Below, one piece after another: positions 1-12,300 of a DNA stretch of 64,000 nucleotides. Origin of the DNA: Trachythela sp. YZ-2020 (taxonomy: Eukaryota > Cnidaria > Anthozoa > Malacalcyonacea > Clavulariidae); contig JADLSH010000190.1 in the NCBI GenBank assembly GCA_016169945.1, positions 992,001 through 1,056,000 on the forward strand. Direction: 5' to 3'. The notes under the pieces were generated by a model that worked only from the letters and a program-made list of their open reading frames with translations, was not told where the DNA came from and made no database searches. The translations under genes and the position numbers were made by a program. Numbering within the stretch: the first letter of the stretch is position 1; every line of letters starts with the position of its first letter.

Positions 1-3000
1 TATATCTGGTTTCAAGAAATCAAATCACGAGTTGAAACATTTATGTCTAGAATATATGGCTCCTTGGTTTCCAAATTTGTCTCGGTAAGTATTATACATA
101 CTGGACTCCTTATCTGAAGGTTGGAAGGAACTTCTGACATGCATTTGTCCATATTTTTGGCTTACAGCTGACAAAATATCTTAGTGACAGCCAACAATTG
201 GCTTGAATTTAAATAAATGTGTCTTATCTTCCAGTTACTGCAAAGAGCTAAGCAAAGGCGCCAAACGCGCTCAAGTGAATGCAATTCTGGAAGATCTAAT
301 TGAGTTAACCATCGCTGAAAAAGGGGTAAGTATTGACATCATCGCACGAGTAAATAGGGAGCTATGTTGTGGCTTAGACTAGCTGGACGTTAAGGCCGGC
401 CTCCACTTGCACGTCGTTACGCATTGCTGCATTGCGTACGTGTTTATACTCTCGTGAAATGTGAATTCAAAAAAACTTGACGGCCGCACAGAAAGTAGAA
501 TACAGTTCTACTGTCATACGTACAAAAAGTTAGCCGCGACGGTCAAGATTAGCGATCATTTTCGAGTCACAGAGCACGTTGCGTCGTGAGTGTAGTTTGT
601 TCGGGGATTACATGTAATATATCATACACTAGAAGGAGTTTATTATAGTGATTTGAAACACCGAAAAGTGTGTTGAAAAACAAGGCGCTAGCCGAGTTTT
701 TTAACATACTTTGAGGTGTTTTTAAATCACTATAATAAACGACTTCTAGTGTATGATATAGCTTCTCAAACAAACCAGTATTTAAAGAGAAATTCAACGC
801 GAAAGTTGAGTTAATTTATGGGTGTTTATTACCGTGGTATCAAGACAACGATACGGTGGTGATTTCCTTTGTGTTTTGCTCATGAATTATTAATGAGTTT
901 GAGAATCATATATCTTAACCTGAGTAGCGAAAATATATATGATATTTACCCTTGTTGCCATGAACTGATGTACTTAAAGTTCTTTAGAAGTTAGTCTATG
1001 ACTACAATACATATTTTTTCTATTCAGGCTATGTATCCTTCTATTCAAGCAAAAATCTGGGGAAACATGGGAAAAGTCACCGAGTTAGTCGATACCGTTT
1101 TAGACAGTTTTATCAAAGTAAGTTGGCTATCTGATTTCTAGTTTCTAAGTAGTTTATTATCTGATTTGTTATTGATTTATGAATTCACTCATTGATTTAT
1201 TGATCGGTTGATCAATTGATCTATGGATCAATTGAGTAGTTGGTTGATGAATTTTCTATTGTCTTTCGATTGTCTTATAAATTGATTAATAGATTGATAA
1301 ACTATCAGTGATAGTTAATTACTTGATTGTTCAACAGGCAAGTACAGCAGGTGGACTAGGCTCAGTCAAAGCTGAAGTAATGGCGGATACCTCCGTTGCC
1401 TTGGCAACTGCTAATGTACAAGTCGTATCAAGCAAGTTCCTTACTAGACTCTTGATGGTGAGCTATCATTTCTGTTTTCGTGCATGTCTCAGTACCATTT
1501 CGCTACCTTGTATTAGGAGTGTTGGTGAATACTGAGTGCATAGGCTTTTCACCTCTGTCACTGAAGTTCAATTCTCGCAATATGCAGTTGTTTGTTTATA
1601 ATTTCACTTCAGTCACATGTGAGAAGAGTGCTTCCAGTTTGACTCTACCAAACATCGCAGGTTTTCTCCAGGTACTCCGGTTTCCTCCTGTAGTAAAGGA
1701 CCAAAATGGGCTGGCCAAAATGGGCCAAACACTGGCCAAAATGGACCAAAATGGGCTGGCCTCCAGGGGCGACAGTTTCAACAGAGCTGATAGAACTATC
1801 CAATATAAATAATACTTATATGTTGAATTATTTCAGTTGATAAGAAAGACATCTATAACTCCAACACCTCGACTTGAAGAACACTTGATGTGGGAAGACA
1901 TCGCCATATTGAGCAGATATCTTTTGATGTTATCTTTTAACGATTCGCTTGACGGTAAGGATATATAATTTAACCTGTTTATTTTGTTGGGGTGTAATTT
2001 TTCAAACGAGCTTTTCTGATTTGTTTCCTCCTGTTTAGTTGCCAACAATCTGCCACATTTATTTCACATCATTATCAGTTTGGTATGCATGGGTCCCCTG
2101 TTCCTCAGAGCAACTATTCATGGTATCTTGATCAATGTTATCCAATCTCTCTCTACGTGTACATCACTTGAGTTACCAGGTATGTTCTGCCGTATCCAGG
2201 TTCTTTCTACTTGATAACATTGGGTGATTACTGAACTGGATTTTTACCATGTTAAAGAGAAAGTATTTAAAAATTGCTCATTGTTGACATGTAAAAATGT
2301 ACTAAGGCTAAAAGCTGTAAGCTGTCTTTAATAAGTCGTGATTTTTGCTTTATATTTAGATGAAACGAAGCGTTTGTTAAGACTACGCATGTCAGAATTT
2401 TCGCTTCCCAAGTTCTATCTACTATTCGGTAAGTCAATATCGCAGTCATGAATTATTCATGAGTTTGAGAATTCTCGAAATAATCACTGACAAGCTAGAC
2501 CACTATATTTCCGTTTAGGTATTTCTCAAGTAAAGTCGGCGCCAGTCCGCGCATTTCAGTCGTCATATCGCGGCGGTAGACACATGATCAATCTTCGAGA
2601 CTCAGAGAAGATTCATATGACGTCGATACAGACCATTGCAAACTTTCTTCTTGAGGTTGTTGAGGTAAGGGGTATTTTAGGGGTGGTAGGAAGAAATATT
2701 TAGCCACATATCTAAAACTCTCATCAACTCTCACCACCAAAGTTTGAACCAGCTCAAAGTTGATTAGAGTTCATGAGAGTTGGCGGTCAAACGCGAGCGA
2801 GAGTTGGAACTCTCATTGACTCTCATCAACAACTCTCATTGACTCTCATTGACTCTCATCGACTCTCATCAACTCTCACCAACTCTCATTTTCTTTTAAG
2901 GCTTGTATGAAAGACATTCCTAACTGTACCTGGCTGGATACTTGGATCAAATTGACAATGGAGTATGAATTAATTATTCAATTAAAATATTTTTAATTTT

Positions 3001-6000
3001 CTCGTCCATTCTTCACTTTGATTAAGCATATTCTGTTTATCAACTAATATTGTTCGTAATTCTTCAGATTTGCCTTTCAACACAACCCACCACTTCAAGC
3101 AAGAGCTGTGATAGTTTACGGCTGTGTTTGTAAAGAGGTTGATGATGCAAGAATCCGACAACTTCTGCTCGTTTTTATAAAGGTAAAGCCAAATATATCA
3201 CTAATGGTAGGTAATGAGTATCATATTTCTCAAACTAAACTAACTTTATTTATACTGGATAGCTCATCCCATGTTGGTCCAGTGTTACTACAGGAGTAAA
3301 CCAGAGTACCCGGAGAACATCAGCGATGCTTGGCAGAGTCAAACTGGAAGCACTCTTCTCACATAAGGCAAAATTATAATCAAAAAACTGCAGGAATCGA
3401 GCCTCTGTCGTAGAGATGAAAGGCACATGCACTAACCACTGTACCACACTAACAGTTGATAAAATAAGAAATTCTACCATCTTGAAACTCTTATAATTTT
3501 TAGGCTCTGAACGATTTCAGTGATGTTAGTCTTATCGAGGGCGTCATAATGTGTTTCACGAAGCTGCTCACAATCTTAGATAAGAACTCCAGATTCCATA
3601 CAGCCTCGTTTTGGATTGCCATTGCGACTCTTCAGCTTGCTGAAAGCGGTCTGTACCCGGCAGGCCTGACTTTGCTTGAACAATCTTTACTAACTCTCGA
3701 GTCACAAGGTGTATTTGATAGCGAAAGTGTTGATGAAGTACTTCTGAGTTTTCGTAAAGACCCTAGAATGGAGTGGCATTGTAAACAACTCGATCATATC
3801 ATTGGCGTTAGCTTTGCTAACAACTTTCATTTTGCATTAGTCGCCTATCTTTTGAAAGGTAAGATGGTGGTGATGATGGTAATTGTGATGGTGATGATGG
3901 TAATTGTGATGGTGATGATGTTGATGATAGTTGTATGTTCGTGTTGCAGTCTTTGGAGTAGCAGAGATGTCAACTTTTGGTATCGTTACTGATGCTACGT
4001 TGGTTGCTAAAGTTTGTTCTTACCGTTTAGGTCTTCGACATGGTAGTTCATCGACCAACACACGCGCCATCCGAATTTTAAACCTAATGTTGAATATCGC
4101 AGGGAAACACAAGACGAATCATGTGTAAGATTTAATTTCATTTCTTTTGTTATGTTAAGAAAGAAGGCATGCAGATATTTACTTGTTTGATAATACAATA
4201 CGCTGCCGTGTGTTGTGTCTGAACTACCTCGACGTTTCAAGCGAAGGCCTTCGTCAGGAGAAAGCCAGAAAGGTACTCTTTTTCTGGTAGTTCGGACACA
4301 AACCACGGCAAATATTTACCCAATATTCTATAATGTATAAAGCATTTATCATTTTGTTTCAACAAATCTGTTTTACAGGAGAGAAAAGTTTGCCGTGTAT
4401 AAAGAAACAATTTCGTATCTCGCCGGTACAGTATTCATAAGTCATTTTAAACTTTATACAGGTGATAAAACCATACTACATTTAGTATTCCTAACTGCTC
4501 TAGTGACCTCATTTGAACACCCCAAGCTACTATTTAAACTACACTACTGCAATACTATTCTAACATTTTCCCTTTCGTTCTTAGCCTTGCTTATAGTATC
4601 AGACGAAATCCGAACCAAATTACGCCCAAACAGCTCCCTTCATGCACGACTAAAGTCCATCCCAGAGAGCCAATCATCTATAACACCTCCTAATTCAATG
4701 CCTGTCAGTCCAGTTATGATCACTATTGAATCTCCTGTCTCTCCGGGGCCTGCACAGATCTCTGAAGTTGAGACCGAAATATTCTTGTGGCCCACTGAAG
4801 TTGAGAATAGATTGCTGGATCCTGGAGTAGTGAATGACACACAAACACAAGCTTTGTTACTTACAATATTGGTAAGGGAAAACAGTTTTGTCAGTGGTGT
4901 AACGTTGTTTCCTAGCCATGTTTTCCAAAGGTGGGCAAACCAGAAAACGTTTCAGTAACAAGCTATTCTTATTATTTTAGTCAACGTTAGTTCGACACAC
5001 CAAGGACGATGCTTTAGAAAAGTTTTTATTTGAAGTCTTGGCAGAAGCAAGTCTTGTTTTTCCCAAAGTTTTCCCTGTAATGTAAGTATATGCATGGAAT
5101 CCAAAGATACAGGCCTAAGTGAAGATCCAGTTACTTTAGAGATCAGAGTTAGTTTAGTTAAAGGTTTTTTAGATGGAAAATTTTTTTTTCTCTCAATAAT
5201 TTTCCATCTACAAAACCTTTCAATTATTATTCAATTGAGTGAGATGCCACCAAAATCTTAGTTTAGTTTAGGTTTCCTTCTGTAGTAAGTTAAGTAACAA
5301 AGAACAATTTAAAACTGATATAGCTATCCAGTATCAATAAAGTAGGTTTAGTGTCGAGTTTTATATAGATCAGTGACCATAACTGACGTTCATATCTCTT
5401 ATAGTTATTCGTTAATAAGCAGTAAGCTCGCCATGGTCCTGGGTCACAGCCAAGATGTTGGATGTCTTCAAGCAGTCCAGACAATTATGCAGTCCACCAT
5501 ATCACTGAACTTCGCTGAAAAACAACTGGGAACTAACTTCTTACAAGGTTAGTTTATCTTGGCTTAAATTCCAACTCAATACTAAAGCACGGGCCTTGTT
5601 GATGCGTTTCACTAAGCATTAGGAATGGTTGACACTCTTCAGAGCAATAAAATGAAGCAAAATCTCCTATGTCAAAGATTTAATATTATTTTCTCACTCT
5701 GATAACTGCAGGTTGACCACCATCTGCTGCACGATCGTGCTTAGTAAAACCCACCTATTTTTAGGCTTGTTCTTTATCTTCATTTTAGTGTTTCGCTTTG
5801 CATTCTCTTTCAATGTTCTTGTTCTATCTTTTTTAGGCTTCGGATTCGATGGTTTTAGTCAATTTGCCGGCCCATTTTATGACCAAGGGGTAAGCCCTAA
5901 ATTTCATTCTGATTATAAGAAGAGTGCTTCCAGGTTTGACTCCACCAAACACTGTAGGTTTTTCTGGATACTCCCGTTTCCTCCTGTAGTAACACTGGAC

Positions 6001-6496
6001 CAATAAAGGAATAACCCTTACTAGACCTCTGGGGAGAACAGCTTAGAACTGATATAGACTATGCAGTATAAATAGAGCCACCTTTGACCAAACATAATGT
6101 TCGAATCTTTGTCGTCTCCAGGAACTACAATACGAAACCCGGGCACAGATATTTGTTCGTTTTGCGGAAGGCGTTCTGGAGACCTGTGGCGGAGTACTGG
6201 ACGACAGCCTGAGAGCGAGTTGCATGTCTCTTGCTAAACCTGCACCAGAGAGAGTCGAACTTCCTCCATTACGTCCAAGGAACTCTCTCTCCTCCTCGCT
6301 CACATCAATACCAGACGATCCCGCATTGAGGGACAACATTTCTACGCCTACCATGAAACGCAGTCTTTCATCTCGAAGGAAAAGCACCAAGGAACGTAAG
6401 GAAAAGGACAGAAGCCGAAGTAAACGATCGCTGACGCAACGTGTTGTCGACCGAGAGTTAAAAAAGGCGTTGTCACATCGAAATTCCGATGTTTGA
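1..6496 (+). CDS. NF1: Neurofibromin (NF1), C-terminal third, 5' end outside window
   Basis: Eighteen exons: 1-84, 235-325, 1028-1117, 1338-1457, 1837-1954, 2039-2179, 2360-2428, 2519-2664, 2901-2962, 3068-3182, 3504-3858, 4031-4124, 4379-4425, 4585-4871, 4981-5081, 5405-5547, 5837-5889 and 6122-6496. Reading phase is continuous and encodes about 829 residues. The protein matches the part of neurofibromin downstream of the Ras-GAP and Sec14-PH domains, which is a helical-repeat region. Signature matches are HLCLEYMAPW, MYPSIQAKIWG, GGLGSVKAEVMADT, EEHLMWEDIAIL, LPKFYLLFG, EWHCKQLDH and AEASLVFPKVFPV. The last exon ends in a Ser/Arg/Lys-rich tail (SSRRKSTKERKEKDRSRSKR) that could be a nuclear localisation signal. 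NF1 is a negative regulator of Ras; the GAP domain itself lies to the left of this window. Introns carry SINEs and MITEs. The family assignment is secure; some splice sites are by eye. Confidence 0.97.
590..910. mobile_element. MITE-like element in NF1 intron, family also in RBM19
   Basis: The core is an inverted repeat: a left arm reading toward ggagtttattatagtgattt and a right arm with aaatcactataataaacgac, separated by a short spacer, then a tail ending near tcatgaattattaatgagtt. An almost identical copy lies at about 21975-22265, and a truncated copy at about 24290-24500, both in RBM19 introns. A solo fragment of the tail is at about 2450-2477. There is no coding capacity, so this is a non-autonomous element. 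Exact ends were not fixed. Confidence 0.75.
1480..1815 (+). repeat. tRNA-derived SINE, plus orientation, in NF1 intron
   Basis: The copy starts with a tRNA-like head (ttcacctctgtcactgaagt followed by a degenerate B-box). It continues with the shared body (cagttgtttgtttataattt, gtgagaagagtgcttccag) and ends with a tail close to gatagaactatccaatataa. A 60-bp stretch of internal repeats of caaaatgggctggcc at about 1702-1765 interrupts the tail. It belongs to the most abundant repeat family in the window. Confidence 0.75.
2700..2900. repeat. Repeat rich in actctcatcaactctca units (MITE family)
   Basis: Alternating runs of agagttgatgagagttg and its complement fill this NF1 intron segment directly before the exon at 2901. 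Related blocks occur at about 14300-14420, 20560-21090 and 62770-62975. There they are bounded by sequences close to gccctggtcaaacgag and its complement, suggesting a mobile element with subterminal repeats. Confidence 0.6.
3235..3475 (-). repeat. tRNA-derived SINE, minus orientation
   Basis: Read on the minus strand, this is a near full-length copy. The head includes tacagtggttagtgcatgtg (complement of 3422-3445), a B-box-like region, the body, and the tail ending at the actttatttatactggatag complement at 3243-3262. It lies in the NF1 intron between exons 3068-3182 and 3504-3858. Confidence 0.75.
4185..4315. mobile_element. Short inverted-repeat element (gctgccgtggtttgtgtctg family)
   Basis: Left end tgccgtgtgttgtgtctgaa and right end ggtagttcggacacaaacca are inverted copies of each other, flanking an inner inverted pair around tttcaagcgaaggccttcgt. 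Relatives are at about 57640-57835 (LRWD1 intron), with end fragments at about 29430-29465, 29700-29790 and 47655-47690. The 80-bp tandem repeats at 23873-24090 and 55092-55520 are built from the same end sequence. Confidence 0.65.
5590..5760. mobile_element. MITE fragment (agcagatggtggtcaacctg family)
   Basis: Right half: ttctcactctgataactgca, then gttgaccaccatctgctgca and gtgcttagtaaaacccacc. This is one of several family members in the window (about 30590-30860, 33760-33975, 34755-35005, 36395-36790, 38645-38870). Complete members have both ends inverted, so it is a non-autonomous inverted-repeat element. A degenerate relative lies at about 21480-21600. Confidence 0.65.
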
Positions 6497-7416
6497 GGGT
6501 CAGTACTGCACGTGGTGGTCACCTCTAAAAGGAAAGACAGTTATCTGAGTGACTAAATTGTTCACTAAAATGTGTATTGACTTTGTGTTTGGTGGTAAAT
6601 ACAAACATCAGTTAATATCATTTGCTTCCTCCCATAACTATCAATACATTCGAAGTTGACCACCTCGTGTACCACCATACAAAACGGCAAACGCTTAACT
6701 GAAAGTCTATAGTTAGGGTAATTTAATGGTAAATGGTAAAGCTAAGATTATTTTTAAGACCGTGGAATATAACTCGTAAGTCAATTTTAAACCAAAGAAT
6801 ATATTATAATTCCCATACATTATTCGTTAAGATGAGAATGTAAACATTAATTTTATCTAGTCTATCTTAAAAGTGAAAACGATATTTTTCATTCGCTCAT
6901 TCGTAGAATTAATTGTTTTCACCCTTCAAAAATTCAATACGCAAATAATTTAATTCTACATAGTTTTAAAAATGAAAATGTAATTTTGTAATATTTTTTC
7001 AAGCTTGTAACGCATGCAAGGGTTTTATGAACTAATTTATATTTTCAAGAGAAAGAATCATCTAAAATATCTTGTATTCTCTGTGTTGTTGAATCGTTGT
7101 GAAGTTAATATGATGTCGCATGAAATTTTCATGTTTGTCAAGACCATTTAACTGGTTTAAATCTGTTAAATCTGACAATGCTTTTATCTGTGAGTGTTCA
7201 TGTTTAGATGCAAATGACAGTACTTTCAGTTCACTTACGAACAGACAAAACATACAGACAAACAGACAGAACATACAGACAAACAGACAGATTGAGCCAG
7301 CCATATTACCTGAAAAGAAGGTCAGTGGTCTTGCCGATTGCGAAATCTTTAAAGATCATTGAGACATTGACCTTGATTGTTTCTACAACGTTTTGCAAAA
7401 GTCTTTTATACAAAAT
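6497..7416. other. NF1-PIPOX intergenic region
   Basis: About 920 bp of AT-rich sequence between the NF1 stop codon and the first in-frame ATG of PIPOX-A. It should hold the NF1 3' UTR and the native PIPOX promoter. I see no open reading frame with similarity to anything known. A short tandem array of acagacaaacagacagaacat-like units lies at about 7242-7292. Confidence 0.7.
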
Positions 7417-10400
7417 ATGCAGCAGGGTGAAATGCAAGATAAAATCTGGGATTGTATTGTGGTGGGGGCAGGTATAGAGGGCAGTAATACTGCAAGATAT
7501 TCAGCTTCTCTTGGGAAAAACACCCTGTGTTTAGAGCAGGTATGGTCATTTGTAGATCATCCTATGTTTTGCTACCGTACTGTGTTTAATATTAAATCAT
7601 TGTCGTGTTATATTATTGATCTGTTCCAATATAAATGCAACTGAAATTGAACATGTATTACTCCACAAAGTTAGTTACAATATTGTAAATTGTAATGCTA
7701 GTGAGTCTTTTAAATATTGGCAAAAACATTTAAAGGCAAAGACTTAGACAGGCCTGCCAGGGGGGTGGGCAGAAGTGTTGTGTGGGATTGATTGTTGAAC
7801 CCTGGAGCCTGTCAATCATACATACCAGTCTGAGAAGTATCAGATGTTGTATCGATTTCCTTTTAATATTTTCTGTGTATGATAGGGCCGGACATGTCAA
7901 CAAATAGACTCCATCCTGTGATCACAAAATCATTCCACAATTGCAGAGTGATCAATGTGTTTTTTTACATTTTTTTCATCCCATCTATTTTGTAGTGCCA
8001 CCCATCCCACCATTGCAGAACAAGTCTGCAATTGTGGGGTGAAATCTATTGATTGATGGCCCCTAAATTATGTTGTAAAAATACTCTATTTTTCAGAGCT
8101 GATTGCGAGTGTATCCGTGATCATTGTCAGCTGAAGATTATAGAATATAGATGAAGTTTAGACAGACACTCAGACAGTGTAAGATATCTAGCCTGTCAAA
8201 CTAAATTTGATAGTCAGATTAGTCATCCAATTGATGGCAGGCAAAATTGTCTGGCATCAGAGATGTGTATCGGACTGTAATCTCATTTGTTTTGCAGGTG
8301 CAAGGTTTTCGTACCTCCTCACACTTGCAAACAGGCTGTTAGATCATAGAATAATAAATTAAAATGTTTTGGTTTAGTTTCCACTCCCCCATGCCCGAGG
8401 CAGTTCTCATGGTCAGTCCAGGATAACACGTCATTCGTATGATAAACAATATTATGCTGACATGATGCCTGAGGCATTTGCAATGTGGGAACAAATTGAA
8501 CGAATAGCAAAGGAGAGACTTTTCGTGTAAGTGTTTTGAGATTTTTAAACTTTTAGATGTCTGTGTCTTCCATCTTACACTTATTTGTAAGTTCTTTTAA
8601 GATAACAATATTTAACAATAGCTCTAAACTAAATCTAAACTGTTCCCTGTAAAAATCCAGCATGAGTATCCCTTATTGATCCAATATATGTTACTACGGG
8701 AGGAAACCTAAACTAAAATAATATTATTTATACTGGATTGTTTTTATCAATTCTAAACTGTTCTCTCTAGAAGTCCACTAATGTCCACCCCTTATTGATC
8801 CAGTGTTAATACAGTATTGGAAACTGTAACCAAAAAGTACATATGGTGTTTGGTAATTGGTAGAGTCAAACTGGAAAGTAACACTGACTTCTCACATGCA
8901 ATTGAGGCGAATTAATTATAATCAGACAAATGAATATTGCAGAAATCAAACCGTGCTCTCAGAGAGGTAAAAAGCACATGCAGTCATGCTCTACACCAAC
9001 ATTATTAGTCAAGAATAAGCATTCTACATGCAGTTTACATGATTAAATTTTTAGCAACTGTGGATGTCTGACTATCGACTCACAACCTTACACTGCAATC
9101 AATCAAATCAGAGATAATTTAACATCAAATGGCGTCAAGACTGAACCAGTTAGCAACCAAGAATTGAAAGAAAAATACAGATTAAACTTTCCTGCAGGTC
9201 ACCGAGGTTTGCTTGAATCCACAGGAGGAATATTATTGGCCAGTAAATGTCTTCAGGCTGTCCAGGTATAAAATTTTGAAGTCTTCTTTTAGCTAAATTG
9301 TAGGACTTGAATAGACTGAATAAATGCCTAGACATATTCTAGAGACAGATTATCCATCTAGACGAAGTAATGGACAAAGAAAAGACAGTTCCTCTGAAGA
9401 GAGACGCAGAAGGATCATCCGTCGAAACGAACTATTTGTTACAAACCAATCAAGAACAAGAGTCAAGATGGAGTCATTGGGATGATTTGTTCCCAGAACC
9501 ATTTCCAGTATTGATCGAGCAATTCTAGCTAGTTCGTCTTGATAACTTGTCAAATAATTTAAGAATTTATTTTTATGCTTTTCATTTATGAAAAGAGCCA
9601 GTTTGTGCGGTTCGGTGGAGTGTTACGAGATAGCGAGAAGGTGACAGACATTGTTCCAGGAGATATTGTACATGTAAAGACGAACAAAGCATTGTACAAA
9701 ACTCGGAAACTGATTTTGACGCCAGGTATTAAAGAGTTCCAGTGTAGGTAGTATTAAAGAATTAACTGTTTCGCTTTGGTCGCAACTGCCTGAGACAGAT
9801 AAAGAAATTCGACGTTTCCAGCGAAGGACATTAATTTGGTAGTGACTAGTGTGACCTGTTTGCTGACGTTACTATCTTCCAGATGAGAGGCATTCGTTCG
9901 AAGATTTCTTTGTCTCTTTCGTTAAGGCTGGTTTCCGTTCAGTTGTAACGGTCGTGAACATATCAAGTTGGCCGATGTAATAGAATGCCGACACGTGCAC
10001 CCCTGTAATCATTACTGAGACAGATTTGCATAGAGCACACAAACGACATGACTGTTGCAGACTATTTCACGTCGTCGAACATGACTCACGACAGTTACAA
10101 CCAAAATAGAAACCAGGATTTACCACAGTTTACTATATTCAATATTATCTTAGCGTGAAATATGTCTACTATTGAATATATGGCGGTTGATCCGTCTGTT
10201 TGTCGCCTTTATACACATGTCAGATGGATCATTTGTTTCTAGTGTAAATCAGGCATTTTATCCTTGTTCATTTTATATATACTGTGTTTAGGGCCTTGGG
10301 CAAGTTTGCTTCTCAAACCTTTGGGCATTGATCTTCATTTGAAGGTTAGCGCGATGTATTTCATATTTGATGTTTTGAAATGTTTGACATTTTGAAAAGC

Positions 10401-12300
10401 GCATTCTGTTGAACATAATTATTTCTACCCAATTCTTGCAGCCGATACGTACAAGCGCCCTCTATTGGAAAGTTAAACAATCTGGTTTCACAGCTGAAGA
10501 TAACTATCCATGTTTTATTGATCACACATCTCAATGTATAAACACATTTAATGGAACTATATACAGTCTGCCTTGCTACGAATACCCTGGAATGATAAAG
10601 GTATGGATTACATCGAATGGCTCTATCAGTTCTAAACCGTCCTCTCTAGAGGTCCAGTAAGGGTCATCTCTCATTGATGGAATATAAGTACGGGAGGAAA
10701 CTGGGGTACCTGGAGAGAACCTGGGGTTTTGGTACAATCAAACTGGAAGCACTCTTCTCACATGCGATTATGGCGAAATTATAACCAGACAACTGCATAT
10801 TTCTGGAATCGAACCTCCGACACAGAGGTGAAAGACACGTACGCCAACCATTGTGTCATCAACACTCCAATGTACGCACTCGTGTACCTATGTTTTCGTT
10901 TTCAGATCTGCCTACACAATGGACCAGCAATCGATCCTGACGCCCGCGATGATGTCGACCACAGTTGGGTTGAAAAGAATACCTCAGAATATGTGAGACG
11001 TCATGTCATAGGGGTTGAGGCGAAACCAAGTATAGCAGAACATTGCATATATACAGTAAGTGTGTTTGTTGGTTGTGCATGATAGCTTCACAGTGAGAGA
11101 AAGCGTGGTGTCCGTATGTCTCGATAAACCTTCTTGTTATATGAAGTGTTTCTGATATTTTCCGCTCTACGTATACATGCGTATTGTGCCATATTTGATC
11201 ATTTCTGATTTCTATATGACTACAGACGTAAAAATCTCACATTTTGTCACGCGACAAGATGTGTTCGCAACAAGTTGCTACAAGGTTGTTACTCGCAACT
11301 TGTTAACAAGTTGTTGAATTGCAGGACGATAACAAGTTGTTGGAACAACTCTGTTGAGTCAACAACCTTGTAGCAGGTTGTCAACAAGCCGTTGACAACT
11401 TGTCAACAATCTGGGAACAAGCAGTGCGAACACATCCCGATAACAAGTTGTTGAAACAGCATTGGTACAAGCAGGGCATATTTTAAGGATTTCTAAGTGG
11501 GGGGCCATTTGTGAAAAAGGGCCCTTAATCTGAGTGCTGAAGGTGCGAGCCCTGTAGGGGTCCGGGGGAGTTTTTTCCAGGGAAAATTTTGAAATCTGGA
11601 GCTCTGAAATTGCCAAGCCAATAGTATTTCAATGTTTTAACTAAAACTTTAAAAATGTCTAACATATAAGCCATAGAACAATATTTCGTTAAACACAGAC
11701 AAATCATTTACTCTGTAAACGACCCAATGTATAAAGGGCCCAGGGAGTGGGGGGCCAATTTTGTGTGAGTGGGGGGCCATCAAGAGGGCCTGGGGGGCCA
11801 AGTGGCCCCCCAGTATATATGTTAAAATATGCCTTGGGTACAAGTCTGCTGCAGGTTTGTTACAACTTGTGCGTTTTTACGTGTGTAACGGTAGATTTTT
11901 CCTGCAGGTATCTCCTGACGGTGATTGCACATTAGATCGACATCCGACGTTTGACAATATTGTTATTGGTGTAGGCTTTTCAGGTAATTATTGACTATAA
12001 ACTATAAACTATAAACTATAAACTATAAACTATAAACTATAAACTATAAACTATAAACTATAAACTATAAACTATAAACTATAAACTATACTAGTGGTAC
12101 TGTGGTTAGCGCCTGTGCGTTTCACCTCAGTGACTTTCAAAAGTTGTGCATTATCCATTTTTGCAGGTTCTGGGTTCAAAATTGCACCTGTGGTTGGAAA
12201 GATTTTGTTCCAGTTGGCGTTTGGCTTGCGACCAAGTTACGACATGGAGCCTTTTAAAATAGAACGATTTCAAAAATCTACAATAAAATCCTCCTTATAA
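7417..12300 (+). CDS. PIPOX: Peroxisomal sarcosine oxidase, copy A
   Basis: Nine exons: 7417/7432-7539, 8378-8526, 9055-9265, 9596-9725, 10292-10344, 10442-10600, 10906-11055, 11908-11983 and 12167-12300, giving 389 residues from the ATG at 7432 (human PIPOX has 390). An in-frame ATG at 7417 would add MQQGE. The family oxidises sarcosine and L-pipecolate with FAD, releasing H2O2. Visible features: the N-terminal dinucleotide-binding motif [31 protein letters not shown]; the Cys of EHCIYT, at the position that covalently holds FAD in this family; LDRHP; and [18 protein letters not shown]. The C-terminus SSL is a plausible variant PTS1 peroxisomal signal. A second intact copy follows directly, about 94 % identical by eye. 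The intron between 9725 and 10292 has an extra insertion of about 450 bp not present in copy B. Confidence 0.95.
8700..9005 (-). repeat. tRNA-derived SINE, minus orientation, in PIPOX-A
   Basis: Tail side ttatttatactggattgttt comes first, then ctagaagtccactaatgtcc, then body and a degenerate tRNA head near 8970-9000 (cacatgcagtcatgctctac). The equivalent place in PIPOX-B (about 14150-14310) keeps only the tail half; its head side is replaced by part of the actctcat repeat family. Confidence 0.7.
9787..10240. mobile_element. Insertion in PIPOX-A intron 4, absent from PIPOX-B
   Basis: Copy B reads straight from gctttggtcgcaact to tttctagtgtaaatc (about 15660-15690), while copy A has about 450 bp in between. 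The insert contains sequence related to two other repeats of the window: the acgtttccagcgaagg family, and a pair aaggctggtttccgttcagt / gttacaaccaaaatagaaac that resembles elements at about 36085-36290 and 58755-58925. It is probably a composite or nested non-autonomous element. Confidence 0.65.
10610..10875 (-). repeat. tRNA-derived SINE, minus orientation, in PIPOX-A intron 6
   Basis: Contains tctagaggtccagtaagggt, then aatcaaactggaagcactct, ttataaccagacaactgcat and ggaatcgaacctc, the complement of the B-box ggttcgattcc. The same SINE is present at the same intron position in PIPOX-B (about 16060-16300), so it was inserted before the gene duplication. Confidence 0.75.
11226..11890. mobile_element. 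acaacttgtt-rich MITE with nested element, PIPOX-A intron 7
   Basis: The outer element is filled with alternating acaacttgttacaag and complement words. It is bounded by acgtaaaaatctcacat on the left and gcgtttttacgtgtgta on the right, which are imperfect terminal inverted repeats. A second element (about 11474-11836) is nested inside. Its ends gggcatattttaagg and ttaaaatatgcc are inverted, and its interior has gaaaattttgaaatctgga. PIPOX-B carries the outer element at about 16690-17010 without the nested one. The outer family recurs at 14812-15239. Confidence 0.7.
11992..12090. repeat. Microsatellite (ctataaa)n, PIPOX-A intron 8
   Basis: About 13 head-to-tail copies of the 7-bp unit ctataaa, just after the donor of exon 11908-11983. 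The matching place in PIPOX-B (17101-17129) has only about three units, so the array expanded in copy A or shrank in copy B after duplication. Confidence 0.9.

Noticed and set aside
3549..3992. Possible separate gene in the NF1 region
   Set aside because: It is NF1 exon 3504-3858 running into intron sequence with a gatggt simple repeat.
6043..6522. Long minus-strand reading frame of about 159 codons opposite the last NF1 exon
   Set aside because: It is the mirror of the NF1 terminal exon, has no recognisable domain, and NF1 conservation explains the open frame.
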